From assembly GCF_017309185.1 (NCBI RefSeq), contig NZ_JAEKJZ010000002.1:434001-498000 (forward strand): a stretch of 64,000 bases of DNA, written 5' to 3'. Source of the DNA: Roseibium aggregatum (GTDB taxonomy: Bacteria; Pseudomonadota; Alphaproteobacteria; Rhizobiales; Stappiaceae). This document shows positions 52,386-60,786 of this stretch, one piece after another. Position 1 is the stretch's first letter, and each line of letters starts with the position of its first letter. Below the pieces are notes generated by a model. That model had not been told where the DNA came from, did not search any database, and saw only the letters and a program-made list of their open reading frames with translations. Made by a program: the position numbers and the translations under genes.

Positions 52386-53036
52386 TCAGATCCGGCCGTA
52401 TTTTGCAAGCCCTTCGCGCAGGGAACCCGCCTGCATGATCAGCTTGGCCTGCTCGGCTTCCCGGACGTCGATTTCCCGCGCCATTTCAAGGATCTCTTCC
52501 GCCTTGCCGATCGGAACCACGACAACGCCGTCGATATCGCCGACAATGATGTCGCCCGGATGCACGATCACGTCTCCGATCGGCACCGACACGTTGGCGT
52601 CCAGCGTCTTGTGCCGCCCGAGGGTCGTTCCGGGTGACGAGGAACGCGCGAAAACGGGAAAATCGTAGTCGCGGCGGATTTCCGTGATGTCGCGCACCGC
52701 CCCGTCGAGGACCGCGCCCTCATGCTTGTTGGCAACCGCTCCGGCGGTCATCAGTCCGCCCCAGACCGCGACGTTCGCGTCTCCCGCGATCGAGATGACG
52801 ATGACCGATCCCGGCTCGGACTCGTCGATCGCGTCCAGCGCATGTTGCGGCGGCACGAATTCGTCGGTCGGTCCTTCAAGCACGGTAACCGCGGGACCGA
52901 CGATCTTCTTGTCGTTGATACGCGGCTTAATGGCCTGATCGAGATAGCCTTTTCTGCCTGTGATTTTGTCGACCGCGTCCGCGACCGACGCCGTGGCGGT
53001 TTCCCTGAAACCCGCGATCAAATCCTTCATTTCCAT
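52386..53036 (-). CDS. RraA-family protein, 4-hydroxy-4-methyl-2-oxoglutarate/oxaloacetate aldolase-like
   Basis: This 216-residue protein starts at ATG 53036, eight bases after AGGAG. TATASVADAVDKITGRKGYL is the N-terminal helix; VWGGLMTAGAVANKHEGAVL and DGAVRDITEIRRDYDFPVFA hold the RraA active-site residues (Arg and Asp of GAVRD); GDIIVGDIDGVVVVPIGKAE ends the fold. Enzymatic members split HMG or 4-carboxy-4-hydroxy-2-oxoadipate to pyruvate plus a second oxoacid. Others act on sugar acids. Here it sits among sugar-acid genes, so a pyruvate-forming aldol cleavage or a decarboxylation is likely. Confidence 0.88.
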   Translation of the reverse strand: MEMKDLIAGFRETATASVADAVDKITGRKGYLDQAIKPRINDKKIVGPAVTVLEGPTDEFVPPQHALDAIDESEPGSVIVISIAGDANVAVWGGLMTAGAVANKHEGAVLDGAVRDITEIRRDYDFPVFARSSSPGTTLGRHKTLDANVSVPIGDVIVHPGDIIVGDIDGVVVVPIGKAEEILEMAREIDVREAEQAKLIMQAGSLREGLAKYGRI

Positions 53037-53097
53037 CCTTGACACTCCTGTAGAGGCGCCGTTTGAGAACGGCTGCCGGATTTGGTGGGCCTTCGCC

Positions 53098-54090
53098 TCA
53101 CCACTGGTTGACCCAATTTTGTGGAGGACTTCCCGCCAGAACCCGAGCCAGCTCGGCTCCGGCGCGCCGCTGCAGCTCGCCGACAGACGCCTCGGAATAC
53201 CAGCCGCAGTGATCGCTGAGCACCGTGTTCGGCGAACTCAAAAGCGGGTTGTCGGAAGCCGGTGGCTCGGTTTCGAAGACATCGATCCCGGCACCGAAAA
53301 TTCGTTTTTCGCGCAAAGCCGCCGCCAGCGCGGTTTCGTCGACGAGACCGCCGCGCGAAACATTCACCAGGATGGCGCTTTTCTTCATCAGGGCGATGCG
53401 GCGCGCGTCGATGATGTTGCGTGTTTGCGCGGTGAGAGGCGCGTGCAGACTGACGACATCCGCCGTTCTGCAAAGATCGTCGATCGCCGCGGCTTCAACC
53501 CCAAACGTCTCCGTGGTGCGTCCGTCGAGGTTCGGATCGCTCACCAGGACCCTGGAAAACCCGAGCGCTCTGAACCTCTCGCAGGCAGCGCGCGCGATGC
53601 GCCCGAAACCGATCAGGCCAAGCGTCGCGTTTCTGTGACCCGGGATCGGGCTGAGTTGCCCTATTCCCCATTTGCCCTGCCGGACCTCTCCGTCGCGCGC
53701 GACCACGCGCCGGGCAACCGCGAGGTAAAGCGCGACAGCGTGATCGCTGACTTCGTTTTCCGCGCCGTAGTCGGGAATGTTGGCGACATAGATTCCGCGT
53801 TCCCGTGCCTTGTCGAGATCGACATTGTCGACCCCGACGCCGTAGCGCAGGATGAGTTTCAACCCGGGAAACCGGTCATAAAGCGCGGCATCGACGCGGC
53901 GCTCACGAATGAGCACCGCGAAGACATTCTTGTCGGCAAGAGCGGAGACCGCGTCTTCTTCCGCCGGGACCGCGAGCACGCGGGCGCCGAAAGGCCTGAT
54001 CGCCTCCTGCTCCGGCATATAGTCCGCATATCCGGGCTCGAGAACGGCCACAAGCGGGGTCTCCATGGAACTGGCAGTCTCCGCCCGCAT
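53098..54090 (-). CDS. D-2-hydroxyacid dehydrogenase (phosphoglycerate dehydrogenase-like)
   Basis: This is about 330 residues from ATG 54090, which directly follows the dctP stop; ATG 54066 (METPLVAV) is an equally reasonable start. The NAD fold is TLGLIGFGRIARAACERFRA, the catalytic Arg lies in NVSRGGLV, Glu in DVFETEPP and His in LSDHCGWYSEA. The subgroup is close to C-terminal-binding-protein/phosphoglycerate dehydrogenase-like enzymes. It is the first enzyme gene after the TRAP transporter genes and probably oxidises or reduces the imported hydroxy/keto acid. Confidence 0.91.
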   Translation of the reverse strand: MRAETASSMETPLVAVLEPGYADYMPEQEAIRPFGARVLAVPAEEDAVSALADKNVFAVLIRERRVDAALYDRFPGLKLILRYGVGVDNVDLDKARERGIYVANIPDYGAENEVSDHAVALYLAVARRVVARDGEVRQGKWGIGQLSPIPGHRNATLGLIGFGRIARAACERFRALGFSRVLVSDPNLDGRTTETFGVEAAAIDDLCRTADVVSLHAPLTAQTRNIIDARRIALMKKSAILVNVSRGGLVDETALAAALREKRIFGAGIDVFETEPPASDNPLLSSPNTVLSDHCGWYSEASVGELQRRAGAELARVLAGSPPQNWVNQW

Positions 54091-54091
54091 G

Positions 54092-55105
54092 TTACTGGTT
54101 CCGGTACTTTGCAACCGCGTCGTCGAGCTTGCCCGGCCATTCCTCGCCGATCTCGCCGACGATGTATTCCCGAACCGCGGGCTGCGCCAATTCGCGGAAC
54201 TTGGCCTTCTGTTCCGGGCTGACCGGAACGACCTCGAGACCCTTTTCGGCCAGGATGGTGGCGGCGTTCGCGTCCTGGGCGGCCGTCATGCCCCGGTGAA
54301 TGACCTTGGCGATCTCGACACACTGGTCGACGGCGGTTTTCTCGGCGTCGGTGAGGCCCTCATAAAAGCTGTCGCTGATCATGTAGGCGTGCCACGAGAA
54401 CACGTGCCCATCCAGCGAGACATACTTCTGATGCTGGTAAAGGGAAGCATCGACGATGTTGGTCACGCCGTTTTCCTGACCATCCACGACGCCCTGCTGC
54501 AAGGCGCCCGGGAGCTCCGGCCAGGGAACCGGTGTCGCCGATGCGCCCAGAGATTCCACCAGCCGCGTCCAGACAGGTGCCGTCATGACGCGCATCTTGA
54601 GCCCCTTCATGTCCTCCGGCTCGTCGACAGCGACCTTGGAGTTTGTGAAGTTGCGCACACCGTTGTCCGCCAGGCCCAGGACCCGGATGCCGGTCTTGGC
54701 GCGCATGTCGTCGAACATCTCCTTGCCGAACTCGCCGTCGACGATGGACCACGCCATGGCCTGGTCGTCGAACAGATAGGGCATGGCAAAGACGGCGAAC
54801 GGCTTGTAGACGGCGGAAATCGGACCGTCGTGCACGACACCCATCTGGATCGTGCCCAGTTGCAGGCCTTCGATGATCTGGCTCCCGTCGCCCAACTGGG
54901 ACGCGGGGAAAACCTGGACGTCGATCGAGCCGGAGGTTTTGCCCTCGACGCAGCTCTCGAACGCGAGGGCGGCGGCATGCTTGGGCGCCGAAAGATCCGC
55001 GGCCTGGAAATGCGCGTATTTCAGGTCCTTCGCCTCGACGGCTGTTACCGCCGTCGTAATCGCCAGAGCGGCGGTGGCACTCAGTAGCCGTGATGTCAGT
55101 TTCAT
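54092..55105 (-). CDS. TRAP transporter solute-binding protein, DctP type
   Basis: This 337-residue periplasmic protein has a signal peptide ending near VEAKD. The mature start LKYAHFQAADLSAPKHAAAL, FPASQLGDGSQIIEGLQLGT and KMRVMTAPVWTRLVESLGA, including the carboxylate-binding Arg region, match DctP. QQGVVDGQENGVTNI is the family signature. It is 16 bases downstream of dctM. With KDG kinase in the same operon, a uronate or aldonate ligand is likely, since many DctP proteins of this class bind such sugar acids. Confidence 0.93.
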   Translation of the reverse strand: MKLTSRLLSATAALAITTAVTAVEAKDLKYAHFQAADLSAPKHAAALAFESCVEGKTSGSIDVQVFPASQLGDGSQIIEGLQLGTIQMGVVHDGPISAVYKPFAVFAMPYLFDDQAMAWSIVDGEFGKEMFDDMRAKTGIRVLGLADNGVRNFTNSKVAVDEPEDMKGLKMRVMTAPVWTRLVESLGASATPVPWPELPGALQQGVVDGQENGVTNIVDASLYQHQKYVSLDGHVFSWHAYMISDSFYEGLTDAEKTAVDQCVEIAKVIHRGMTAAQDANAATILAEKGLEVVPVSPEQKAKFRELAQPAVREYIVGEIGEEWPGKLDDAVAKYRNQ

Positions 55106-55121
55106 AAGTTTCCTCCCATTG

Positions 55122-56411
55122 TTAACTTGAAAAACCCAGAAGACGAGGTAGCGCGGTGCTGATTGCGGGGATCAGGATGACCAGCAACAGAACCGCCATT
55201 TCCGCAGCAAGAAGCGGCAGAACGGCGCGCGACAGGCCTTCAATTCTGAGACGGCCGACGGTCGCGATAACGAAGAGAACCGGCCCCACCGGAGGGGTGA
55301 TCATGCCGATGGTCAGATTGAGCACGAGCATCATTGCAAACTGCAGCGGATCGATGCCGAACTGCGCGGCAATCGGCCCGAGCACGGGCGTAAGAATGAT
55401 CAGGGCAGGCAAAGTGTCGATGAACAGCCCGCACACAAGGGCAAACCCGGCCAGCAGGAACATGACGGCAAGCTTGTTGCTCGTCAGCGCGGCGATCGAG
55501 GCCGCCAGGGACTGAGGTATCTGCAGAAACGTCAGCAGCCAGCCAAAGACCGATGCCATAGCGACAATCAGCAGAACCGAAGAGGTCGTGACACTGGCGC
55601 GGACCAGCACGGTGTAGAGTTTCTCGAGCGAAAGGGTGCGCAGCACAAATCCGAGCAGCAGCGCGTAGGCGGTCGCGATCGCACCTGCCTCGGTCGGCGT
55701 AAATACGCCACCCAGAATGCCGCCCAGAATGATTGCCGGCATCAGCATCGCCGGACACGCACGCAAGGCGCTGCGGGTCAGCTCGCCGGAACCGGCGCGC
55801 GTTTCGCGCCCTCGGTAACCTTTCTTCACCGAAATGAGATGGTTGGTTGCGGCAAGGGCGCCGCCAAGGAGCAAACCGGGCACGATCCCGGCCATGAACA
55901 ATCCCGCGACGGTAACCCTGCTGTCGGAAATGGCGTAAACCACCATGAGGATCGAAGGCGGGATAATCGGCCCGATGGTCGCGGTCGCGGCCGATAGCGC
56001 ACCTGCGTAATTGGCCTCGTAACCTGCCTTGCGCATCATGCGCATCACGATCGCGGAGGGTCCAGCCGCGTCCGCAAGAGCCGAACCCGAAATTCCGGCA
56101 AACAGCATCGACACGAGAACGTTCACGTGACCGAGACCGCCCCGGATATGCCCGACGAGATCGTTGGCGAACCGCAGCAGAGCGGCGGTCAGTCCGCACG
56201 CCGTCATCAGTTCCGACGCCAGAATGAAGAATGGCACCGCCATCAGGGGAAAGGAATTGATCCCGCCGAACATCCTCTGGGGAATGAGCAGCGGGCTGAG
56301 CGCACCGTCCACCAGGATGGCGGCGGTCGACGCGATCCCCATGGTAAAAACCACGGGCAGGCCCAGAGCGAGGGTCGCGAAAAACAGCACGATCAGGATA
56401 GAGCCCATCAT
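55122..56411 (-). CDS. TRAP transporter large permease, DctM type
   Basis: This 429-residue membrane protein starts at ATG 56411, overlapping the dctQ stop (ATGA). It shows about 12 hydrophobic segments with FGGINSFPLMAVPFFILASE, FAGISGSALADAAGPSAIVM and TIGPIIPPSILMVVYAISDS, all DctM signatures. It carries the ion-coupled translocation path and works with DctQ and DctP. The order Q-M-P followed by enzymes is a common sugar-acid layout. Confidence 0.95.
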   Translation of the reverse strand: MMGSILIVLFFATLALGLPVVFTMGIASTAAILVDGALSPLLIPQRMFGGINSFPLMAVPFFILASELMTACGLTAALLRFANDLVGHIRGGLGHVNVLVSMLFAGISGSALADAAGPSAIVMRMMRKAGYEANYAGALSAATATIGPIIPPSILMVVYAISDSRVTVAGLFMAGIVPGLLLGGALAATNHLISVKKGYRGRETRAGSGELTRSALRACPAMLMPAIILGGILGGVFTPTEAGAIATAYALLLGFVLRTLSLEKLYTVLVRASVTTSSVLLIVAMASVFGWLLTFLQIPQSLAASIAALTSNKLAVMFLLAGFALVCGLFIDTLPALIILTPVLGPIAAQFGIDPLQFAMMLVLNLTIGMITPPVGPVLFVIATVGRLRIEGLSRAVLPLLAAEMAVLLLVILIPAISTALPRLLGFSS

Positions 56412-56914
56412 AACGGGGTGTCCTGCTCGTCCAAAACCGCATCCGCCTCGAACTCGTCGGCCACGAAAGCCCGGCAAACAAGGGCCAGATGGCAGAGAAA
56501 CAGGGCCGCCCCCAGGGGAACGGCGAGATAGGGAATTCCGCGCGAAATACCGGTCGCCATCGTTTCCTTGTTCCACCCGAATGCAACGAAACGGACGCCG
56601 TAATAGAAGATGAGCGCCATGAAGCCGGCCATGAGCGCAACCGCGCCCCAGCGAACGATCCGTCTCAGGCGGTCCGGCAGAAAGGCGGTAACAATGTCGA
56701 TCTCGACCAGGCGACCGCTTCTCAGCGCGAGACCCGCGCCGGCGAACACGCCGAAAATCATCAGGAACCTGGCAACTTCCTCTCCCCATGACAGGGAGAC
56801 ACCGAAGACGTAACGACCGATGACATTGGCGAAAACAATCACGAACATCGCGGCCAATGCCCCGGCCACAAGCAATCTGTTGACGGCAATCAGCAAGCGC
56901 TCGAATTGCGCCAT
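56408..56914 (-). CDS. TRAP transporter small permease, DctQ type
   Basis: This 168-residue membrane protein has four hydrophobic segments. VFANVIGRYVFGVSLSWGEE is the DctQ motif, followed by RLVEIDIVTAFLP. The C-terminus is acidic. It is the first gene of the nine-gene minus operon running to 48913, and its start faces the GntR gene across a region holding an inverted repeat. The start is ATG 56914 behind a GGGAGGAA ribosome site. Confidence 0.94.
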   Translation of the reverse strand: MAQFERLLIAVNRLLVAGALAAMFVIVFANVIGRYVFGVSLSWGEEVARFLMIFGVFAGAGLALRSGRLVEIDIVTAFLPDRLRRIVRWGAVALMAGFMALIFYYGVRFVAFGWNKETMATGISRGIPYLAVPLGAALFLCHLALVCRAFVADEFEADAVLDEQDTPL

Positions 56915-56981
56915 TCATTCCTCCCGGAGCGCGTGCCGCCGGTTTTTTCCGGGCGGTCTCGTTTGACTATCATGAAACTGG

Positions 56982-57000
56982 CATACTGGCATACAGTATG
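56982..57000. promoter_or_regulatory. GntR operator candidate in dctQ/gntR promoter region
   Basis: CATACTG (56982-56988), GCATA, CAGTATG (56994-57000) is a perfect 7-base inverted repeat with a 5-base centre. An overlapping near-palindrome, TGGCATAC-A-GTATGTCA, fits the GntR/FadR style better. It lies between the divergent dctQ (start 56914) and GntR (start 57075) genes. Confidence 0.72.
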
Positions 57001-57074
57001 TCAATATCCAAAACACTGTGCACAAGATGCAATTGGGTCTATAAGCGCCAACGAGGACAGAGAACGAGAGATGC

Positions 57075-57719
57075 ATGCTGAAAATCCAAAGACCTAAATC
57101 CTTCGCGGAACAGGTGTCGGACGTGCTGCGAAGCCAGATCATCAGTGGCGAACGCGACATGGGCGAAGCGCTGTCGGAATCAAAAATCGCCAAAGAACTC
57201 GGCGTCAGCAGAACGCCGGTCAGGGAAGCATTCGCCCGGCTGGAACTGGAAGGGCTGGTGCACACTGAGCCTCAAAGAGGCACGTTCGTTTTCACGCTCG
57301 GACGCTGTGCCCTCGTCGATATCTGCGACGTTCGCGTTTGCCTGGAGACCACGGCCCTTCACAAGGCCATGGAACGCGACCCGGCCGGTTTGGCGAAGAG
57401 CCTGAAGGACATCACCCGCAAAATGACGAAAGCCCGGAAAAAGGGCGATGACCGGGACTATCTCAACCTGGACACGGAGTTTCATCAGAAGTTCTTCGAT
57501 CACGCCAAGAACGACTTCCTGAATGATGCCTATCAAACCATCGCCGCAAAGATGGCCTGTCTCCGCAACAAGCTGGGAAATCATCCCGAACACATGGAAA
57601 AATCCTACGGCGAACACCTGGAAATCGCGGATCTTCTGGCCGAGAGCGAAACCGACCGGGCCATCGAGGTCATGATCAGGCACATCGGCCGAAAAGACGG
57701 GTCGTACTGGAACATCTAA
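57075..57719 (+). CDS. GntR-family (FCD) transcriptional regulator
   Basis: This 214-residue regulator has the wHTH at residues 5-75 (SFAEQVSDVLRSQIISGERD, LGVSRTPVREAFARLELEGL) and an FCD domain with probable metal ligands Asp and His in NLDTEFHQKFFDHAKNDFLN and in MIRHIGRKDG. It is divergent from the DctQMP-sugar-acid operon and likely represses it in the absence of a sugar-acid inducer. It differs clearly from the tcu-linked GntR protein (47255-47944). Confidence 0.92.
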   Translation: MLKIQRPKSFAEQVSDVLRSQIISGERDMGEALSESKIAKELGVSRTPVREAFARLELEGLVHTEPQRGTFVFTLGRCALVDICDVRVCLETTALHKAMERDPAGLAKSLKDITRKMTKARKKGDDRDYLNLDTEFHQKFFDHAKNDFLNDAYQTIAAKMACLRNKLGNHPEHMEKSYGEHLEIADLLAESETDRAIEVMIRHIGRKDGSYWNI

Positions 57720-57945
57720 CAGTTCACGGCCCCGCTCCCCAAGCAAACGGCGGCAACGGCCGGGTGCTCCGCCCTGGCAAGCGAATCGAGTCCGCGAGAA
57801 AGCAACGTTTCCCTACCTGTTGACGTCCATGGTGAGACCCGGCTCACGGCTGAGAGGAAACGGCAGCGATCCGCAAGCCGCCGGAAGCCGCCGCCCGGGC
57901 GCGCCAACGGCCCGGAACGGCGGGCTTCCCAATCGACCCCAAAAT

Positions 57946-57962
57946 AGTATACAATAGTATGC
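57946..57962. promoter_or_regulatory. Tandem AGTATAC/AGTATGC repeats upstream of AbrB-type gene
   Basis: AGTATAC (57946-57952) and AGTATGC (57956-57962) are spaced ten bases apart, the same period as the two AGTATACT units upstream of tcuA (47139 and 47149). They lie 19 bases before the GTG start of the membrane-protein gene, where a bound repressor would block transcription or translation. Confidence 0.6.
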
Positions 57963-57980
57963 AAAATACAGTTCACGCAT

Positions 57981-59090
57981 GTGGGTCACTTGACATTTCA
58001 ATCCTCGCATTGGCAGCAATGCCTGACCACGCTCCTCATCGCGGCGGCGGGCGCCGCCGTCTTCCGGTATCTGGACTTCCCCCTTCCCTTTTTGTTCGGC
58101 CCGATGTTCGCCAGCCTTGTCGCGGCCCTGGCCGGTGTCCGCCTGCGCACTGTCGCACCCGTTTCGAAGGCCGCGCGCACGGTTCTGGGCGTCGCGGTCG
58201 GGGCATCGATCACCCCCGCAGTCTTCATGCAATTGCCGAACATGGCGCTTTCGGTCGCTCTGGTGCCGCTCTACCTGCTGGTCATCGCAGGTATCGGCGT
58301 GCCTTTTTTTCACAAGGTATGCGGCCTCGACCGGGTGACGGCCTACTATTCCGCCATGCCCGGCGGACTTCAGGACATGGTTCTTTTCGGGGAGGAGGCC
58401 GGCGGGGACGTCCGGGCCTTGTCGCTTATTCATGCGACACGGGTGCTCCTGATCGTGAGTCTTGCACCGCTCATCCTGACCGGCATCATGGAAGCCTCGC
58501 TCGCAAATCCGGTCGGCGCACGCGCCGCGACCCTGCCCTGGCAGGAACTTCTCATCATGGCGGCGGCAGCTCTCTTCGGCTGGAAGCTGGCGGAACGGGC
58601 CGGCATGTTCGGAGCGGCCATTATCGGACCGCTGATAGCCGCCGCCGCCTGTTCACTGGCGGGATTGATCCACTCGCGCCCGCCCGCGGAGGCGATTCTG
58701 TTCGCCCAGTTTTTCATCGGGACCGGCATTGGCGTCGGCTATGTCGGCGTAACGCTCAGGGAACTGCGCAATTACGTCGCTACCGGTGTGCTCTATGTCG
58801 TTCTCCTCGCGATTCTCGCCGTCATCTTCTCCGAAATCGTTGTCCTGAGCGGCCTGGCTGAGCCGCTCGAAGGCTTCCTGGCCTTTGCACCGGGCGGGCA
58901 GGCTGAAATGACCGTGCTCGCCATCATTGCCGGCGCCGATCTGGGTTACGTGGTCGTCCACCACCTGACCCGTCTGGTTCTGGTCATCCTTTGCGCGCCG
59001 GTCTTCGCCGGCTACCTTTTCACGCAGAAAAACGGAAGCGGGTCCACTGTAGCTCCGCCGGAGAAACCCGAAGACCGACGCCAAGACTGA
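57981..59090 (+). CDS. AbrB-family membrane protein (duplicated AbrB domain), putative transporter
   Basis: This 369-residue protein has about ten hydrophobic segments in two similar halves. PLPFLFGPMFASLVAALAGV pairs with GMFGAAIIGPLIAAAACSLA, and AYYSAMPGGLQDMVLFGEEA pairs with LAFAPGGQAEMTVLAIIAGA. This is the AbrB duplication family, often misnamed ammonia monooxygenase; it is not the AbrB transcription factor. Members are thought to export or import small organic compounds. The start is GTG 57981. Operator-like AGTATAC repeats just upstream resemble those of the tcuA region, hinting at common control. Confidence 0.86.
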   Translation: MGHLTFQSSHWQQCLTTLLIAAAGAAVFRYLDFPLPFLFGPMFASLVAALAGVRLRTVAPVSKAARTVLGVAVGASITPAVFMQLPNMALSVALVPLYLLVIAGIGVPFFHKVCGLDRVTAYYSAMPGGLQDMVLFGEEAGGDVRALSLIHATRVLLIVSLAPLILTGIMEASLANPVGARAATLPWQELLIMAAAALFGWKLAERAGMFGAAIIGPLIAAAACSLAGLIHSRPPAEAILFAQFFIGTGIGVGYVGVTLRELRNYVATGVLYVVLLAILAVIFSEIVVLSGLAEPLEGFLAFAPGGQAEMTVLAIIAGADLGYVVVHHLTRLVLVILCAPVFAGYLFTQKNGSGSTVAPPEKPEDRRQD

Positions 59091-59206
59091 AGCCGAAGCC
59101 ATAACCTTTCCCGGCGGTAAACCGGCCGAGAATCCGGAAACGGCTCCGAACGCCGGATAGTCTCTTTGCGCTCTTGCGCGGCGTTGCTCGCGGGCTCCTT
59201 CGAAAC

Positions 59207-59236
59207 AAACGCCCCCGAGAGGTCCCGGGGGCGTTT
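59207..59236. terminator. Bidirectional terminator between AbrB-type and RTX genes
   Basis: AAACGCCCCCG (59207-59217) and CGGGGGCGTTT (59226-59236) form a perfect 11-base stem with an 8-base loop. It lies between two convergent genes, and each strand ends the stem with a short T tract, so it can serve both. Confidence 0.88.
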
Positions 59237-59269
59237 GGTTTCAGCAGTCACAACGGTTTCGTAGACGCG

Positions 59270-60505
59270 TCAAACCAGGAAGAAATCGTCCTGAAAGACG
59301 ATATTGTCGACGATGCCCGCATCTGCATCGCGCACAACGATCCGGTCTCCGTCGCCTTCAAGATGGATGATCGCATTGCCGTTGCGTTCGACCACCCGAA
59401 GGATTTCAGCCCCGGCTTCAAGAACAATGGTGTCCTCGCCGGCATCGAAATCGGTGATCACGTCCCGGTCCCTGACACCGCTTTGACTGTCGGCACCAAA
59501 GATGAACGTGTCGGCGCCCTCTCCTCCGGTCAGACGGTCATTTCCGCCGCCGCCGAAAAGGAACTCATCGGCATCCGTTCCGACGAGCCGGTCGTTTCGT
59601 CCCGTACCCTCGATGGTAATGGGATCAATCTCCGGCTCGGGCTCCGGTTCGGGCTCGGGATCAGGCACGGGAGCCGGATCGCCGTTCCCGTCGGCAAGCG
59701 AAAAGCCGAGATCCTGGAACGTCAGGTCATGGGACTGCGCGGTGAAGTCGGTGACCCGGGCAACGTCCTCGATGGTTTTGCCGAGCGCCTCCAGGGCCTC
59801 GGTTTCGAAGACGTATTGGCGCGAAGAGGAACCGAAGTTGAATGTCGAAACCTCCCTGAGCGCGAGCGCCTCACCGGTGGTTCCGTCATTGAACAATATG
59901 GTCGCCAGCCCTTCCGTTGGAGTGTCGGTGAAGTCACCGCTATCCGCGCCATTGTCACGGACACCGTCGGCATCGAAGAGTTCCGCCCCGGTTACCGAGG
60001 TCGCGCGCAACTCGGTTCCGAGGAAACTCTCGACAAACTGCTGGCCCACGAACTGCTGCGAGGATTGCGGCAGAAGACCGTACTCCAGGGTTTGCAGAGG
60101 CGTGGTCAGCGGTTGTCCGATGAACAATGTGTCTTCGGTGACCCGGGTTGCACCTGCCGTCACCGTATCCAGGGTCCGCGACATGAAATAGGTCGCCCCG
60201 TCGACTTCAAAGACAACGCCGGCGAACCTGCCCTGGTCCGTGGTCAGACCCACGGCGCGGACCTCCGGCATCTCTGTCGCCACGACGGTCCCGTCGATGG
60301 TGAAGGTCACCGCCTCGGCCGGGGTCGAAAAATCCTGTCCCTGGATGATGAGAGGCCTTGCCGGGGCAAGAAACTCCGCGTCCGCTTCGGAGGATTCCGT
60401 TACCTCGAGCGTCACCGATGTCAGGCTGGTCCCCGCGGTAACATTTCCATCCGCGAGGCTGTATCCGTCGAGGCGGAAGATTTGACGTTCTAGTACAATG
60501 GCCAT
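59270..60505 (-). CDS. RTX-type calcium-binding secreted protein
   Basis: This 411-residue protein starts at ATG 60505 (MAIVLERQIFRLDGYSLADG) behind GGGAG. It has no N-terminal signal peptide, as expected for a type I secretion substrate. Residues 1-285 are acidic, Thr-rich and beta-like. A linker, PVPDPEPEPEPEPEIDP, joins this to a short RTX block: GTGRNDRLVGTDADEFLFGG and GGNDRLTGGEGADTFIFG. A C-terminal serralysin-type domain ends in hydrophobic FFLV, the usual secretion end. No T1SS genes are in the window. The function of the N-terminal part is unknown. Confidence 0.85.
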   Translation of the reverse strand: MAIVLERQIFRLDGYSLADGNVTAGTSLTSVTLEVTESSEADAEFLAPARPLIIQGQDFSTPAEAVTFTIDGTVVATEMPEVRAVGLTTDQGRFAGVVFEVDGATYFMSRTLDTVTAGATRVTEDTLFIGQPLTTPLQTLEYGLLPQSSQQFVGQQFVESFLGTELRATSVTGAELFDADGVRDNGADSGDFTDTPTEGLATILFNDGTTGEALALREVSTFNFGSSSRQYVFETEALEALGKTIEDVARVTDFTAQSHDLTFQDLGFSLADGNGDPAPVPDPEPEPEPEPEIDPITIEGTGRNDRLVGTDADEFLFGGGGNDRLTGGEGADTFIFGADSQSGVRDRDVITDFDAGEDTIVLEAGAEILRVVERNGNAIIHLEGDGDRIVVRDADAGIVDNIVFQDDFFLV

Positions 60506-60786
60506 GATGGCTCCCGATTGTGATGCACCCCCGGGGACATGCTCTTCAGAGGCCCTCGAAAAGCAATTCAAACAAGATAACGATGGGATAACGACAGCGT
60601 TGGCGTCTTCAGCCTGCCGGCTTGGAAATGGCCCTGCGCCTCGGTCCGGGGCAGTCTCGCCGGCGGTTTCAGCCCTGCAGTCAAGAGAAACTGTGGCTGG
60701 ACTTGGGGGAAACCGGTTTTGGTGTCGATTTTAGAAAGAAGCTTTGCTAATTTGGAAATCTGAAATGAAGATGGGAGGGTCTGACG

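Noticed and set aside
52960-54222. Plus-strand frame of 420 codons
   Set aside because: Antisense to the hydroxyacid dehydrogenase, whose catalytic residues are all visible.
57981-59090. Annotation as ammonia monooxygenase
   Set aside because: Historical misnaming of the AbrB duplication family; no amoA features are present, and the protein is a duplicated transporter-like membrane protein.
59174-60493. Plus-strand frame of 439 codons
   Set aside because: Antisense to the RTX gene; the RTX repeats decide the coding strand.
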